From Heterostelium album PN500 (taxonomy: Eukaryota; Evosea; Eumycetozoa; Acytosteliales; Acytosteliaceae), in the NCBI RefSeq assembly GCF_000004825.1, contig NW_008805072.1, positions 124,001 through 188,000 on the forward strand: a stretch of DNA of 64,000 bases. Reading direction: 5' to 3'. This document shows positions 1 to 11,862 of the stretch, one piece after another. Position 1 is the stretch's first letter, and each line of letters opens with the position of its first letter. The translations under genes and the position numbers were made by a program. The notes beneath the pieces were generated by a model. It did not search any database, had not been told where the DNA came from, and saw only the letters and a list, made by a program, of their open reading frames with translations.

Positions 1-66
1 TTCGGTATGAATATGAAGAGATTGGGAATTTCCTATACATGTAGGTTCTATATCTAAAACTACCAT
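1..66 (-). CDS. Possible 5' end of a protein gene running off the window start
   Basis: On the minus strand an ATG at 66 is preceded by an A-run, the usual dictyostelid start context, and opens a frame that stays open to the window edge (22 codons, beginning MVVLDIEPT). The stretch upstream (67-185) is almost pure A/T. No family can be assigned from so few residues. It could equally be a chance frame beside the kinase fragments that follow. Confidence 0.35.
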   Translation of the reverse strand, partial: MVVLDIEPTCIGNSQSLHIHTE

Positions 67-185
67 TTTTTTACCTATTAAAAAATAAATAGATAGAATA
101 ATAATATAAATATCTTTTTAAATATTTTAATTCTATTTAAAAACACACTATTTTATTATATATATCTCGATATTTGATAATTAAA

Positions 186-301
186 ATGAATACAAATAAT
201 ATTATTAAAATTACTCAAAGATAATCCAAGATTTGTTCAACTTGTTGACTATCAACATGATAAAGACAATCAAATCTTTCATATCAAAACTAAATTGTAT
301 T
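186..301 (+). pseudogene. FNIP-kinase gene fragment, internally deleted
   Basis: The first 20 or so bases match the start of the kinase-family N-terminus also seen at 1051 on the other strand (ATG AAT ACA AAT AAT AT). They are joined directly to sequence matching the middle of exon 2 of the intact gene at 27886 onward, encoding residues like LKDNPRFVQLVDY and DKDNQIFHI. The join removes most of exon 1, intron 1 and the kinase N-lobe lysine, and a stop follows soon after. This is a non-functional remnant of a host gene family, lying tail-to-tail with the next fragment. Confidence 0.65.
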
Positions 302-469
302 AAATTTCCTATTTTATTTTTTCATTATTTTTATTGTTAGTGTCTTTCCTAATACAATAAAAATAATCTAGATAATCTAAATAAAAGTTATATAATAAAA
401 TTGTTATATTTCTTAATTATTGAAATTAATATCTCACCAAAAAATAAAAAATAAAAAAAATTGGTAAAT

Positions 470-1051
470 GTGTTGATAGAGCAATTTCATTGCTTTGATT
501 CATTTAATGCACTATCATAAGATTTTTGATTATCTTTATCTTTATAGTTTATCTTTTTATAAACAAACTTTTGAATTGATTTTGTTAGTTTTACGATTGT
601 CAATTGATTAATTACTTTGAAAAATGAACTTACCAATCTTTGATCATATGTACCACCCACTAAATATACATTGATAGCATTACTGTTTGTAAATCTTGAT
701 ATTGAATGATATCGTTTTTTATTAATGACATGCAAGTGTTTGAATTGACTTTCATTAATATTGATTATGTACGATTCTGATTTGTTTAATAACGCCGTGT
801 ATATAGGTATAGTGTATTCTAAATTTGCTAATCCTTTGGTAACCTATTTGATCTTATTATTATTAACTGATATTGGTTTCGACAGTATCTGGTATAACTT
901 TTTCAACAAAGGCAATATTTCTGTGTTGTTCATTATATTTATCTTTCAAATGATTATGAATTAAAACTATGAATCTATTAAAGAAGTCACAACTTATTTT
1001 CAAGATATTGTTTCCTTTGTATAGTATATCTATTATATTATTTGTATTCAT
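470..1051 (-). pseudogene. FNIP-kinase pseudogene, 5' part only
   Basis: Reading from 1051 down, the frame starts MNTNNIIDILYKGNNILKI and continues with the family N-terminal region (FDRFIVLI-like, NEQHRNI, IPDTV). It then changes frame and resumes as the conserved YHSISRFTNSNAIN and VYLVGGT segment. The family's 66-nt intron 1 is preserved at 633..568, followed by the start of exon 2 (VYKKINYKD, with KD duplicated). Homology stops near 470, so the kinase C-lobe and FNIP repeats are absent. Compared with the intact copy at 27300 it carries frame changes in exon 1 and a missing residue in NAINDVYLV. It is a truncated decayed paralogue. Confidence 0.8.
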
Positions 1052-1282
1052 TTTCTAAAAGTAATATTATATGATTTATACAACTTTTTTTGAAATTTTT
1101 AGTGGCCCACTTTAAAAACAAGATCTTTGATCATCACCTTACACTAAATGTACATCTTTTGAATACTGTTTAAAATAGATAAGATTGAACTGTTGGAGTT
1201 TGAAAAATTCTTTATTTATCTAAAATATATGTTTAAATACTACAATGAATTGAGTGATAAATTCTAAAATAATGGATGTCTT

Positions 1283-2789
1283 TTAATCCCATTCACGGTT
1301 TGGCATTAAAACAGGGGCTACTAATGTCCAAAGATACAAAAGATGAACCAACCAACCACTTACGATCTTGACCCAAACGGAAACCATACCAGAGTCGACA
1401 TTGAGGTCACCGTTTGATCCGGAAGTACCAGAGATCGTTGCCCAATTGGTGAGTAACATTCCGATATACATTGCACCAAGTGCGAATGTGATATGGAAGA
1501 ATGTATAGTTGTAAGCGACACCACCGCTTTCATCGTCCTCCATCTTATCATCAGCAGCCTCGTCATCGCTTGCAACCGTTGGTAACTTGTCGAATCCACC
1601 ACCCGAAGACGATCCCAAGATCTCATTGGAATCCGACGCTCTGAAAGCGGAATAGCAAACCGAAATAATGGTAAACATCGAACCAATAATGATTGTCCAT
1701 GTCTTTTGTTTTCCACTATTGCTATTATTATCCATTGATGGTTCACTCATAATAGCACTAAACACCAAATAAGCAGAATACAACATGACAACACCCGATT
1801 GGAATAATCCAGAAGATGGTCTAAATTCTCGAATCTACAAATAAATTAAACATTCAAATTTGTTAATATCTATGTATTTTGTTTTGTTTGTGTTATAAAG
1901 CTAACTATACCTTTTCATTAATGGATAATACACCGATGATGAGTGATAAACCGAGATTGAATACGATAAAGAATTGGTTGATTGATGTCTTACTCCAGAG
2001 AACCAACATGGTGATGGTCAGTGCCAATGCAATGCAGATCGTTGCAATGGTGCTACCGAGCAGCATGATGTAGTAACGGTTGGTGAGGTGTCCTTCGTCT
2101 TCGATCTTTGATACCCAGATCTCGTTGATGCCGTACGCAAACTCAATCAGCAAGATCAACTGAATGAGAATAAACAGTGCTGCACCAAACAATGAGATCC
2201 AGCCGTAGTAGACAAAGAATGTGTTGGGAATGAAGAACGAAGCAAACGACAGACCTGCCAAGAAGAATATCTTGACTGGCCAGTAGCCATCCTGGATAGC
2301 TGCACGTGAATCCTCCGATGACTTTACACCGATCAATGCCAATCCCAATAGAATATGATAGATTGCCAATGAGAATGTTAATCTATAAACAACTAAAGAT
2401 CCAAAACATTCATTATCATATTTAGAACAGATCTTTAAAACTACAAATATAATATTATAGTTTATTATAGTTAGTATAAACAATGTATATAATATTTAAA
2501 GATAAGATAATAGCAATCATTCATTGTATACATTACCATCTACACTTGCAAACCATTGTGAAGCGAATGCACTCAAAATATATGAAATAACCGATACTAA
2601 CAAGAAGAATATAACATAAATAACTCTTGTACCTGTTGACTTTTTAATAATAGAACCACAGCATGAACATCCTATATAGATATAAATGCATTATCAATTA
2701 GAATTATAATTCCATTTTTATATATTATATTGATTAATTTATTTACCTGCACAGCATGCCATGGTTCCACATGCTAAAATACCACACAT
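1283..2789 (-). CDS. serinc: SERINC family multipass membrane protein (serine incorporator, TDE1 type)
   Basis: Four coding exons (2789..2747, 2671..2537, 2440..1911, 1834..1283) join in frame to 419 residues. The start gives MCGILACGTMACCAG followed by CSCCG, the Cys-rich opening typical of SERINC proteins. The middle carries successive hydrophobic segments and the CFGSLVVYR region. The last exon has the family end: TFFHITFALGAMYIGMLLTNW, a WVKIVSGWLV helix and LYLWTLVAPVLMPNREWD. About ten to eleven membrane spans are visible, with an acidic loop (DDEAADDKMEDDES) before the last ones. The family acts in endomembranes and plasma membrane and is linked to lipid handling; the original serine-incorporation role is disputed. 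All introns are GT..AG and A/T-rich. The length matches the family (about 400-450). Confidence 0.95.
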
Positions 2790-3551
2790 CTTTTATATCT
2801 ACTATCTATCTTTCTATCTATCAATATAAATAGTAGTTCTAACAAAAAACAAGTTCAAATTATTTGAACAATAGAGCAATAAACAAACTACCAAACAAAC
2901 AATATTTTTTTTTTACTAGTTTATACAAAACAGTCAACCTATAAACTCAAGTAATCTTAATTACACTTTTAATCTTGAAAATAAAAAATTAAAAAATAAA
3001 CTTTTAATAAAAATAAATAAAAAACTAATAATTAAAATAAATAAATATATGTATATATTGTTTCTACAAACGGCAATAATAAAGGTATATTAAACAAAAA
3101 TAATAATAAAAATCACCACCACATTGCTCAATTATTTGGGAAACAACCAAAAATTTCAAATAAATAAAAAAAAAAAAAAAAAATTTTACAAAAAATAGTT
3201 AAACTGATTTATTTATTTTTGTTAAAATTTTATTAAAAATTATAAGTTAAAAAAAAGGTTATTGATTAAAAGATTAACAAAAATTTTAATAAATGTATAT
3301 CGCTTTAAGGTTACTAGGTAAACAATCTGATCTATGTTTTGCAATCGATGATGTCACTATTCTAGTATTTTTGAGTGAATATTAGGCTAATATTAATAGT
3401 ATGCATATTAATCTAACCTTGACGCAAATCGTTCGTATAGATTGAATAAATGATGTACTCGAGATTTTGAACGTAACATATTATCAATAGATATTTATGA
3501 AAAGATAAGGAAATATCTATTTGATAGACCTTATCCTTATACTTTTTCATT
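2790..3551. other. A/T-rich intergenic stretch
   Basis: Upstream of the SERINC start the sequence is A/T homopolymer-rich up to about 3300. A more complex stretch (3300-3550) follows with no frame I can support as a gene; it leads into the decayed ORF remnant. Confidence 0.6.
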
Positions 3552-4460
3552 TTGTTACAAGATTCAAAAGAGATTGATCTATTGAATAAAGAGCTGGTAG
3601 ATATTCAAAATCATATTGACCATTTGATATTGGAAATTGGCAATCACGAACCAGATGATCCTGTTTATCAAGATTTAGAGAATCATCTTAAATCTTTTGT
3701 AGCTCATGGTAAAGTTTATGCGAAAAATAGCAGTGGACCATTTAGGAAGCCCGAAATTCAAGTAAACCCCAATAATACCGAAATCGATGGTATTATTGAT
3801 CGCTTAGGAGAAACTCAAAGAATCTTCATGCTCTTATCGAAAAACGCCAGTCAATTCCAAGTCCTTTATATTCTGCAGCAATTGAAGCTCATAAATCCTA
3901 TCGATTGGTTGATTCTTCATTTGATAAAAAGAAGAAACGCAGTCAACTCTTAAAAGCCGACCTACTACTTTTCTATCGTGCAATTGAGACCACGTTACTT
4001 TCGGAAGAGTCTGCCCGACGAAAACGACGCTCCAAACAACGTGCCGCTGCTATATCATTTAAAACTATAAATAATTAATTTTTTTATTTTAACTATTTTT
4101 TTTTTTTTTGTTTAGTTTTAGGTAAAGGTTAAGGTACAATAACTATGTCCAATTTGGTCCCACTCTTCTCAAGGAAATAGATTTCTTAGAAAGACGTTCT
4201 CATTCTCGATATGATAAAGACCTACCTTTTCGACGAATATAAAACAGCCCAAGTAAATATGATATAAATGCTTATTTAAATTCATTCATTTATTAACAAT
4301 TATTTTTATTTTTATTGTTTTTTACAAAATAAAATAGTACTATTGCATATTTAAAAGGTAAAGCCCGTCCAACTTTATTGTGTCCATTCAAAAAGGACAA
4401 CCCGGAGGATGATTGAACGGATCTCACCGAAATGAAATGGTTTCATCGAAAGATGTAAGT
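3552..4460 (+). pseudogene. Decayed coding remnant of unrecognised family, possibly from a mobile element
   Basis: A 133-codon frame from 3552 lacks an ATG and reads as a charged, probably coiled-coil protein (NKELVDIQNHIDHLILEIG, VNPNNTEIDGIIDRLGE). Protein-like sequence continues beyond it to about 4077 with a basic end (SARRKRRSKQRAA), and shorter protein-like stretches extend to about 4440 (KEIDFLERRSHSRYDKD, EMKWFHRKM). Codon use and base composition differ from the surrounding A/T-rich DNA, so this was once coding. It is broken, with at least a few breaks. I recognise no domain. A transposable-element or old virus-like origin is possible but unproven, so it is reported only as a fossil. 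Confidence 0.5.
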
Positions 4461-4661
4461 AAAATGAAATTTTTTCATTGTTAAAAAAAAAAAAATGAAA
4501 AGCATAAAAAAGAGTGCTATTCAATTTTACACCCTGGGTGTTAGTAATTTCGACAATAAAATCGTCATTTTATAATATAATTTTAATAATTTCGTAAAAG
4601 TTTTAGTTTAACTTGACTATTTTTTATTTTTGAAATGAATGAATTATAAAAATACTTCAAA

Positions 4662-7103
4662 ATGAATAATATCGAGCTAACTGATAAATTAATCAATCGA
4701 AAAAATGTATTGAAAATTAATCTTAATAACTTTCAACAATACATAGTTTTAGTTTATAATCATTTGAAAGATAAAGAAAATGAACAACACACAAATATCA
4801 CATTAATTGGAAATATTAATCGAAATAATAATGAGATTGTAATACCAGATACTGTCGATACTCAATATCAATTAATAATAATAGATTCTTTCGCAATACA
4901 TCTTAAATCCATATGTGTCGGGCTATTAAACAAATCACAATCATACACAATCAATTTTGAAAACAATCTATTCAAAAACAACCTTGACTATTTCAAACAA
5001 TCTCATGTCATTAATAACAAACGATATCATTCAATATCAAGATTTACAAACAGTAATGCTATCAATGATGTATATTTAGTGTGTGGTACTGATGTTCATA
5101 GATTGGTAAGATCAATTTGAATCGATTGACATCATTTTTCAAAGTAATTAATCAATTGACAATCATAAAACTAACAAAATCAATTCAAAAGTATGTTTAT
5201 AAAAAGATAAATTATAAAGATAATCAGAAATCTTATGAAAGAGCTGAGAATGAAATCAAAGCAATGAAATTACTCAAAGATAATCGAAGATTTGTTCAAC
5301 TTGTTGACTATCATCATGATAAAGACAATCAAATCTTTCATATCATCACTAAATATTGTGGTGGTGGCGATCTTTCCCAAAAGTATAAACATTTAACTGA
5401 TATAAATCTGTATGTATCAAATATTAAATAACATGACTTTTATCAAGCAATTAACCACTTTCATATTGAATATAAAATAGAATCATTGAAGAATCATATA
5501 TCAGTAATTATATTTCACAACTTTTCAATATTCTTTTGGATCTTGATAAACATGGAATTGTTCATTGTGATATTAAACCATCAAACATATTCATTGATGA
5601 ATCTGATGCTTATGGTACTTTGATTCTTGGTGATTTTGGATGTTGTAAATTCATTGATAAATCAACAATCATTGAATATCAAGATACAAAAGAACATACT
5701 CTTGAAATAAATGATTTTAATTTAAAAACTATCGATCATGAAATATCGGAGCCAACCACTTTTTCAAATACAAACATAAATGCAACACGTGGAACAATTG
5801 GTTATATTTCACCAGTAAGTAAATTTTATTTATTTGATTTTCAATATAATTTTAAGTTATTTAAAATAATAACAAATAGGAAGCAATGAACAGACAATAT
5901 GCACAATCATGTGACATCTTTTCAATTGGATCAACAATTCTCAAACTATTATGTTGGTAAATACTCGAATAATCATACTTTTAAAATATTATTATCAATC
6001 AGATATTAACTCTGTATTTTTGAATATTTAAATTGATCAGTCATCCAGATGATCGAAATAATCATCAACTATTCCAAACTAAACGTGAAATTAAGATTTC
6101 AGAATTCAGATATTCAAAACAATTGATTGAATTTATTCATCGATTGTTGGATCAGATTCCAAAGAATAGAGAATCATTGAATCAATTATTAAACCAATAT
6201 ATTGAAACTATCACCAATAATCAGATAATTACATTCAATTTAAATACTCCATTTCATAATACCTCCGTCAATGTCACTGAGATCAATTTTGGAGATGAAT
6301 TCAATCAAATATTATCAATCGGTGTGTTACCTGAATCACTTGAATCATTGGTGTTTGGTCGTATATTCAATCAAATATTATCAATTGGTGTTTTACCTGA
6401 ATCACTGAAATCATTGGTGTTTGGAGATGAATTCAATCAAATATTATCAGTTGGTGTGTTACCTAAATCACTGCAATCATTGGTGTTTGGATTTGATTTC
6501 AATCAAATATTATCAGTTGGTGTGTTACCTAAATCACTTGAATCATTGGTGTTTGGATATGAATTCAATCAAATATTATCAGTTGGTGTGTTACCTAAAT
6601 CACTTGAATCATTGGTGTTTGGAGATGTGTTCAATCAAATATTATCAGTTGGTGTGTTACCTAAATCACTTGAATCATTGGTGTTTGGATATGAATTCAA
6701 TCAAATATTATCAGTTGGTGTATTACCTGAGTCACTGAAATCATTGAAGTTTGGATTTTCCTTCAATCAAATATTATCAGTCGGTGTGTTACCTGAATCA
6801 CTTAAATCATTGGTGTTTAGAAATGAATTCAATCAAATATTATCAGTTGGTGTGTTACCTGAATCACTGAAATCATTGGTGTTTGGAAATGAATTCAATC
6901 AAATATTATCAGTTGGTGTGTTGCCTAAATCACTTGAATCATTGGTGTTTGGAAATAGATTCAATCAAATATTATCGGTCGATGTCTTACCTGAATCACT
7001 GAAATCATTATCAATGACGAACTACATCGATAGAAAAGATCTACCACAACATATTGAAAACCTATTTATTGGAGGACAAAGAATAGATATCGACTCATTC
7101 TAA
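4662..7103 (+). CDS. FNIP-repeat protein kinase, intact copy 1
   Basis: Coding exons 4662..5105, 5192..5409, 5481..5814, 5880..5956 and 6041..7103 join in frame to 711 residues. Exon 1 (148 residues) encodes a family-specific N-terminal region ending NAINDVYLV, which also serves as a P-loop-like strand lacking the usual glycines. Exon 2 supplies the VAIK-type lysine (YVYKKI). Exon 3 has the catalytic loop HCDIKPSN, DFG (GDFGCCKF) and RGTIGYISP; exon 4 continues EAMNRQYAQSCDIFSIGS. Exon 5 ends the C-lobe and carries eleven FNIP repeats of 22 residues. HCD instead of HRD makes it a non-RD kinase with catalytic Asp, Lys and DFG retained. Intron 1 is 20 nt longer than in the 27.3-kb copy, so without splicing it looks like a frame break. 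Substrate and pathway are unknown. Confidence 0.88.
6283..7008 (+). repeat. FNIP repeat array, 66-nt units
   Basis: Eleven tandem units of 66 nt (22 residues) of the form FNQILSVGVLPESLKSLVFG lie inside the last exon of the kinase gene. Units are nearly identical at the nucleotide level, with two alternating variants (PESLKS and PKSLES). The FNIP repeat is a leucine-rich-repeat-like unit of dictyostelids that probably forms a solenoid for protein binding. Confidence 0.92.
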
Positions 7104-7284
7104 ATTTGCTTTAAATCTTCTATTTTAATCAAGAGTGCAGATTTTAATAGTTAGACATTCATATTCAACACACAATTTATCCAATATCAGAGGCTTTTTG
7201 GATTCTCAAAACAAATCAAAGAAGAATTCATCATCGCTCTACATTTAAAACTAGAGGATCATTTTAAATAAAAAAGATCACTTC

Positions 7285-7705
7285 GATTAAAATCAGGATG
7301 ATGTCCAACTTTGTACAGCTATGTGATATCCTCGTGGAGGAGGTGTGCATTGGCATAATCGACTGTGCCAACATTCGTCTGCACTACAGAGGTGGTGCAT
7401 GTACTGACGCCAGCTTTTTTGTTGAATTGCTGAGTTTCCTTTCGGATTTTAAGAAACTACACTTTCAGAAAGAGAGAGTGGCTCCGGCAAGAGGAAAGGA
7501 GTAACAATCACTGTTCGTATACCCAAGTGCTCTTTCGAGAGCATACAGTATTGGATTTCTAGAAGTACCATGATCACAAAGCTGCAGCTGTATGCCTTAC
7601 ATTACATCTCTCTACTTTGATGATGGTGCGACTAAGTATTTTGTGTCTGAAGCTATTTTCACCAAAGATGTCAACCACAGAGGATTATTTAATTGTTTGA
7701 ATCAT
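7285..7705 (+). pseudogene. Decayed fragment, probably of an F-box/LRR-type host gene
   Basis: A 68-codon frame at 7298..7504 (FVQLCDILVEEVCIGIIDCA) has clearly richer G+C than its surroundings. Beyond a frame change, protein-like sequence continues as VTITVRIPKCSFESIQYWIS and TKLQLYALHYI, then after another as LYFDDGATKYFVSEAIFTKD, ending in a poly-T tract. The spacing of Leu/Ile (TKLQLYAL) resembles the LRR-like part of the F-box genes elsewhere in this window, but the match is loose. It is broken in at least two places, and no start or complete domain is visible. Confidence 0.4.
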
Positions 7706-8183
7706 TTAACCAAATTTTTTTTTTTTTTTTTTTTGTTTTCTTTTTATTTTTATTTTTTTTTTGTCAAAATTAAATTTAATTTCTTTGTATTTTTTTTGCT
7801 CATTGTATACAATGAAGGAAGATAACAATACCCAGATTACCAAAAGATAACAGGTCATTTGGCACATATTTTCCTATATCAATGATTATAGAATAGATGA
7901 TTTTATTTCGAGTATTCAAACTCGAAATATTATTATGAAGTTCTTTCCCTTTCTTTCTTTTAGTTTAAAGTGTAGAATGTTTTGATATTTACATTTTATT
8001 CTTAATAACTCATTAGAGTTGTTGCAAGAAAGATACATTTAAATTAAAAAACTTAAAGAAAATAAAGCAACATAATTCTATGTTTTTTTTAATGTTAAAA
8101 CTTTGGTGATCATTTTTTTGTTTTAATCACTTTATAAAATAATATTGATTTATTATATATGATATTATCAGTTATTTGTTTAG
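7706..8183. other. Intergenic, poly-T tract and A/T-rich DNA
   Basis: A long T-run near 7717-7760 is followed by A/T-rich sequence up to the stop codon of the next gene on the minus strand. No gene is seen. Confidence 0.6.
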
Positions 8184-11100
8184 TTAATTACTGCTTAAAG
8201 ATAAACTATTTGTACTTCTTCTTAGGTTTTTGAATCTGTTATCATTGTTGTTGTTGTTATTATTTGAAGTAGGTAGTATTTCGTTGGAGCAAGCGAAATG
8301 GTAGAGTGATCCTGTGTGGAAGAAGTACTCTCCGCTCTGAAGTGGCAGTGAACATCTGGCACAGGTGAAACAACTCTTGTGGTAGTAGTTGCCGTTGGCA
8401 GCCATCAATTGTGTTGTACAGGTGAGTTGTTCTTTACAGCCAAAGCATTGCTTGTTAAGTCGTCGAGGTGATAGTGAATTTTCAGGTGAAGGTGTCTTGA
8501 CAACCACTTGTCGATTAGACGTGGTTATATTTGGTTGTTGTTGTTGTTGCTGTTGTTGTTGTTGTTGTTGTTTTGATGGTATAGGTGGTATAGGTGGTTG
8601 TGATTTGTTATTATTACTATAATTATTATTGTTATTGTTCGTTACTAGCTTAGGTTGTGGAAGTTGTTTTGGTGAAAGAGGTATTGGTGGTGTTTGTAGT
8701 GGTTTGTTTGATCTCGGTGGAATTGGTGTTGGTTTAACTATTGATACATCATTTACATTGTTGTTGTTGTTGCTATTACTATTATAATTATTGTTAATGT
8801 TATTGTTGCTGCTATGTAGAGGTGGTTTTGGTGGTATTGGTGTAAATTGGTGTGATGTTGGTGAAGGTAGTGGTTTCTTATTGGTCGAATAAGAGGTATT
8901 TACTACTACTGATGATGATGATGATGTTAAGGTTGTCGATGAGTTTGGTGAACCTGATCTAGGTGACGGTGCAATTCTTGGTGGTGATTTGTTGGAGGGT
9001 GAAGTGTTGGGATGTGACGACTTGTTGGGAGGCGTTGGTGTTGCCGGTGGAATGGGTAGCGGTCTGCCCTGAGGAATTGGTGGCAGTGGTGGTAGTGAAT
9101 TCTGTACCTGGTTACTCTTCATCCTATTGACATTATTTAGCTGATTAAAGAGATTCAGTCTCTCTTGACTGAGTGAACCAGAGTTGTTGATTCCATTGTT
9201 CAGATTGTATTCATCATGTTGTTGAGATTGTTGTGGTTGTTGTTGTTGTTGTTGCAATTGCTGTTGAGATTTAGTTTGTGGAATCTCTGGTAATGCTTTT
9301 GAGAATTGCATAGCTCTCGACTCTTGATTGATATGATTGGATGCATACACTACTTTGGGTGGTGTATTCGATGGAGTTGAAGATGCCGATGAATTCTCAT
9401 CGTCATTGCTGTTGAATTGCTCGTCACTAAAGATGTGAATGTTCTTTATCTTCATCTGCTCGATTACACGCTCTTTCTTTTCGTTGGGAGTAGGTGGTAG
9501 AGGTGGTTGGAAACGATTGTTATTTCCACCGTTACTATTACTACTGTTATTATAATTCTGTCTCTTGTAGGCGTTGATCTGTCCATTTCCATTCGTTGTT
9601 GGTATGGGCAGTGTGTTTGACTGCATTTCACGCGGTGTCATAAAGCGACCGTGTGACTGCGACTTCACACCTAGATCCTTTGGAAACGGTTTCCTCTGTT
9701 GTTGGTTATTGAATCTAAAGTTCTGAATCTCATTCTTGACCGGTAAGATTGGATAGTAATTGGACTTTGACGGAGAAGTGGAAATCTGGTTGGGATTGAC
9801 ACCACCCATGAAAGAAGATATCTGTTGTTGTGGTTGTGGCTGTTGCTGTTGCTGTTGTTGTTGATCTGAATCAACTTTGAATAGATTGATAAACTGCTTG
9901 GCAGAGGAACTCTTTTTGATTTTGTTAAAGAAGTTCGAGCGACAATCGGCGCAATACACTTGGATGCGCTCACCGTCCTTTTTCTTCAGGATGATCTTCT
10001 CACGCTCCATCTCGCGCAGTCCAACCGAGCACATCTTACAACGGAAACAGTCTTGATGCAGAGTGAAACCAGAGAACTCGAGCGATGGTCGCGAGGTTGT
10101 AGACTCCATGCAGATCGGACAGTCGTATTGTGACTGTCGCTTGGAAGCAACCGTTGGAATCTTGTCGCACACCTCTTTGGCATCCAGTAGGAACGGACAG
10201 AGCGTAGAGTCATCGATCTTTGTAAACTCATTCTCCTTTTGATTGAAGAACATCTCTATCATCTGTGAACAAACCAGCGATTCAATTAGCTTTTTCGTTT
10301 GTCCAGTGTGAGCCTGCTCAATAAACTGATCCTTATTGAACGTGAAATGATCTCCATTTCTATACATATATTGATTGTACGATTGAAACAAATGATAAAT
10401 AACTGAATAGAAAGGTTTTCTAATTTGTGAATCTATTGATCTATTATCTATATTGAAATATATAATAATTGTACAAATATGTTAGTATTTGTGTTGAGCA
10501 ATCATTAATCAATTATTAACATACATGTTGGTTGTTCATTCTTTAATCTTTTCAAAGAGTTCTCCATATAATTTATAATATGAACGGGAAGTAATGATTT
10601 AAATCCAGGATCAATCATAAATTCACATTTGTCAAGATTGTAGAGAATGACTTGTTCGGTTGGTTGTTGATAGAATGATTTCAAAGAATTGTCTAAAATT
10701 CCAACTAAAAATGGAATCGGTGCAGCTACATATGGCATTAATGGTTCTGGTAATATTGATATAAATATATGCTAAAAACAGAAACAAATTGAAATCAATT
10801 AATTAATTAATTTAGTTGAAATTATTAAATAATAATAATAATAATTATAACAAACTACTTACTTGCCAGAAAAAAGGACTGATTAAAGAATGAAGTGCCA
10901 TGATTGAATTGGAGATGTTTGAAAGTTTACTGGAACAGAGAACGATACGTGCCTCGCATAACATTGCCTCAAAGAGTTTGACAAGATGGTTTGGCTTCAT
11001 TTCATAGATTGAATCGTATGTGATATGCTGAAATTCGGAGCGTGGATGACTGTAATTGACTTCATAGTTTTCAGTCTGTGAATTGTTGGCAGAGATCCTG

Positions 11101-11862
11101 ATCTTTGTACTCTCATTGCCAAGTGGGTATAACAACAGTGAATTCAATATTGCATTGATACTGTATTTCAAATTTCTTTCAAACTTTGGTTCGATTAACT
11201 CGAATATTTCATCATATAAACTAAAATGTGGTCTATATTTTGTTTTGTTTAAAAAGGAAAGTTGTTAATTTTACTTTTTCAATCAATCCTATCTTAATTG
11301 TTAACCTACTTTTGACTTATAAAAACATGACAATAAGGCGCAACATCATGTTTTATGAATCTCTTACAATATGCAAATGATTTACCACCTAATGAATTGG
11401 TAAGAATGAATGAAAATTGATCAACTACATCTGTTTCACTGTTATTTTTGATTGATTATTAATAGTTATTATTGATTGAATGTAATATTATTGAATCTAA
11501 CTAACTAACCTTTGAGTTAATGCCAACATGATTGGATTTGATTCAGGAAAACAGAATTGTTGTATCTTTGCGTCGTCTGCTTCCTCTTTACCCTCTGTTT
11601 TACCTTTTGGTATCCATTTGAATATGATTGTTGGTTTAAATGCTGTAAATTTAGATATGAATATCAATATTATATTAATATTACTATTAATGAAATATCC
11701 AACTTTAATATTAAAAAAAAAAAGAAACCTACTTGTAATATCCAATTGAGTTATCAAGAACTTATTGATCAATCCATTTGATTGTTTTGACATTCTTTTC
11801 TGTCGGGTCAAAGGTGGACGTGGTCCAGCTGCCACCACCGAAGGAGTCTCTTCCAACATCAT
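8184..11862 (-). CDS. DENN domain protein with two LIM domains
   Basis: Exons 11862..11733, 11642..11510, 11438..11310, 11232..10863, 10771..10525 and 10447..8184 join in frame to about 1090 residues. The start at 11862 is preceded in frame by a stop (TAA at 11883..11881). The N-terminal 380 residues form a tripartite DENN module: KPTIIFKWIPKG and QQFCFPES (uDENN), DQFSFILTNSLGGKSFAYCK and an ARIVLCSSKLS-type core (cDENN), PYVAAPIPFLVGI, and an FYSVIYHLFQSYNQYMYRNG tail (dDENN). DENN modules act as GDP/GTP exchange factors for Rab GTPases. A LIM domain follows (CPIC, HQDCFRCKMC, CADC), then about 500 residues rich in Pro, Asn and Gln with many PPLPP-like motifs, and a second LIM at the C-terminus (CFGC, HKSCFTCARC). 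The combination suggests coupling of Rab control to actin or scaffold proteins, which is inference. Confidence 0.9.

Noticed and set aside
5106-5191. Apparent frameshift with 20-nt insertion in the first FNIP-kinase gene
   Set aside because: It lies inside intron 1; splicing GT..AG restores the frame and exon lengths match the other copies.
6283-7008. Regular 66-nt repeats that could be mistaken for a CRISPR-like or satellite array
   Set aside because: They are in frame and encode FNIP units within a kinase gene; there are no unique spacers.
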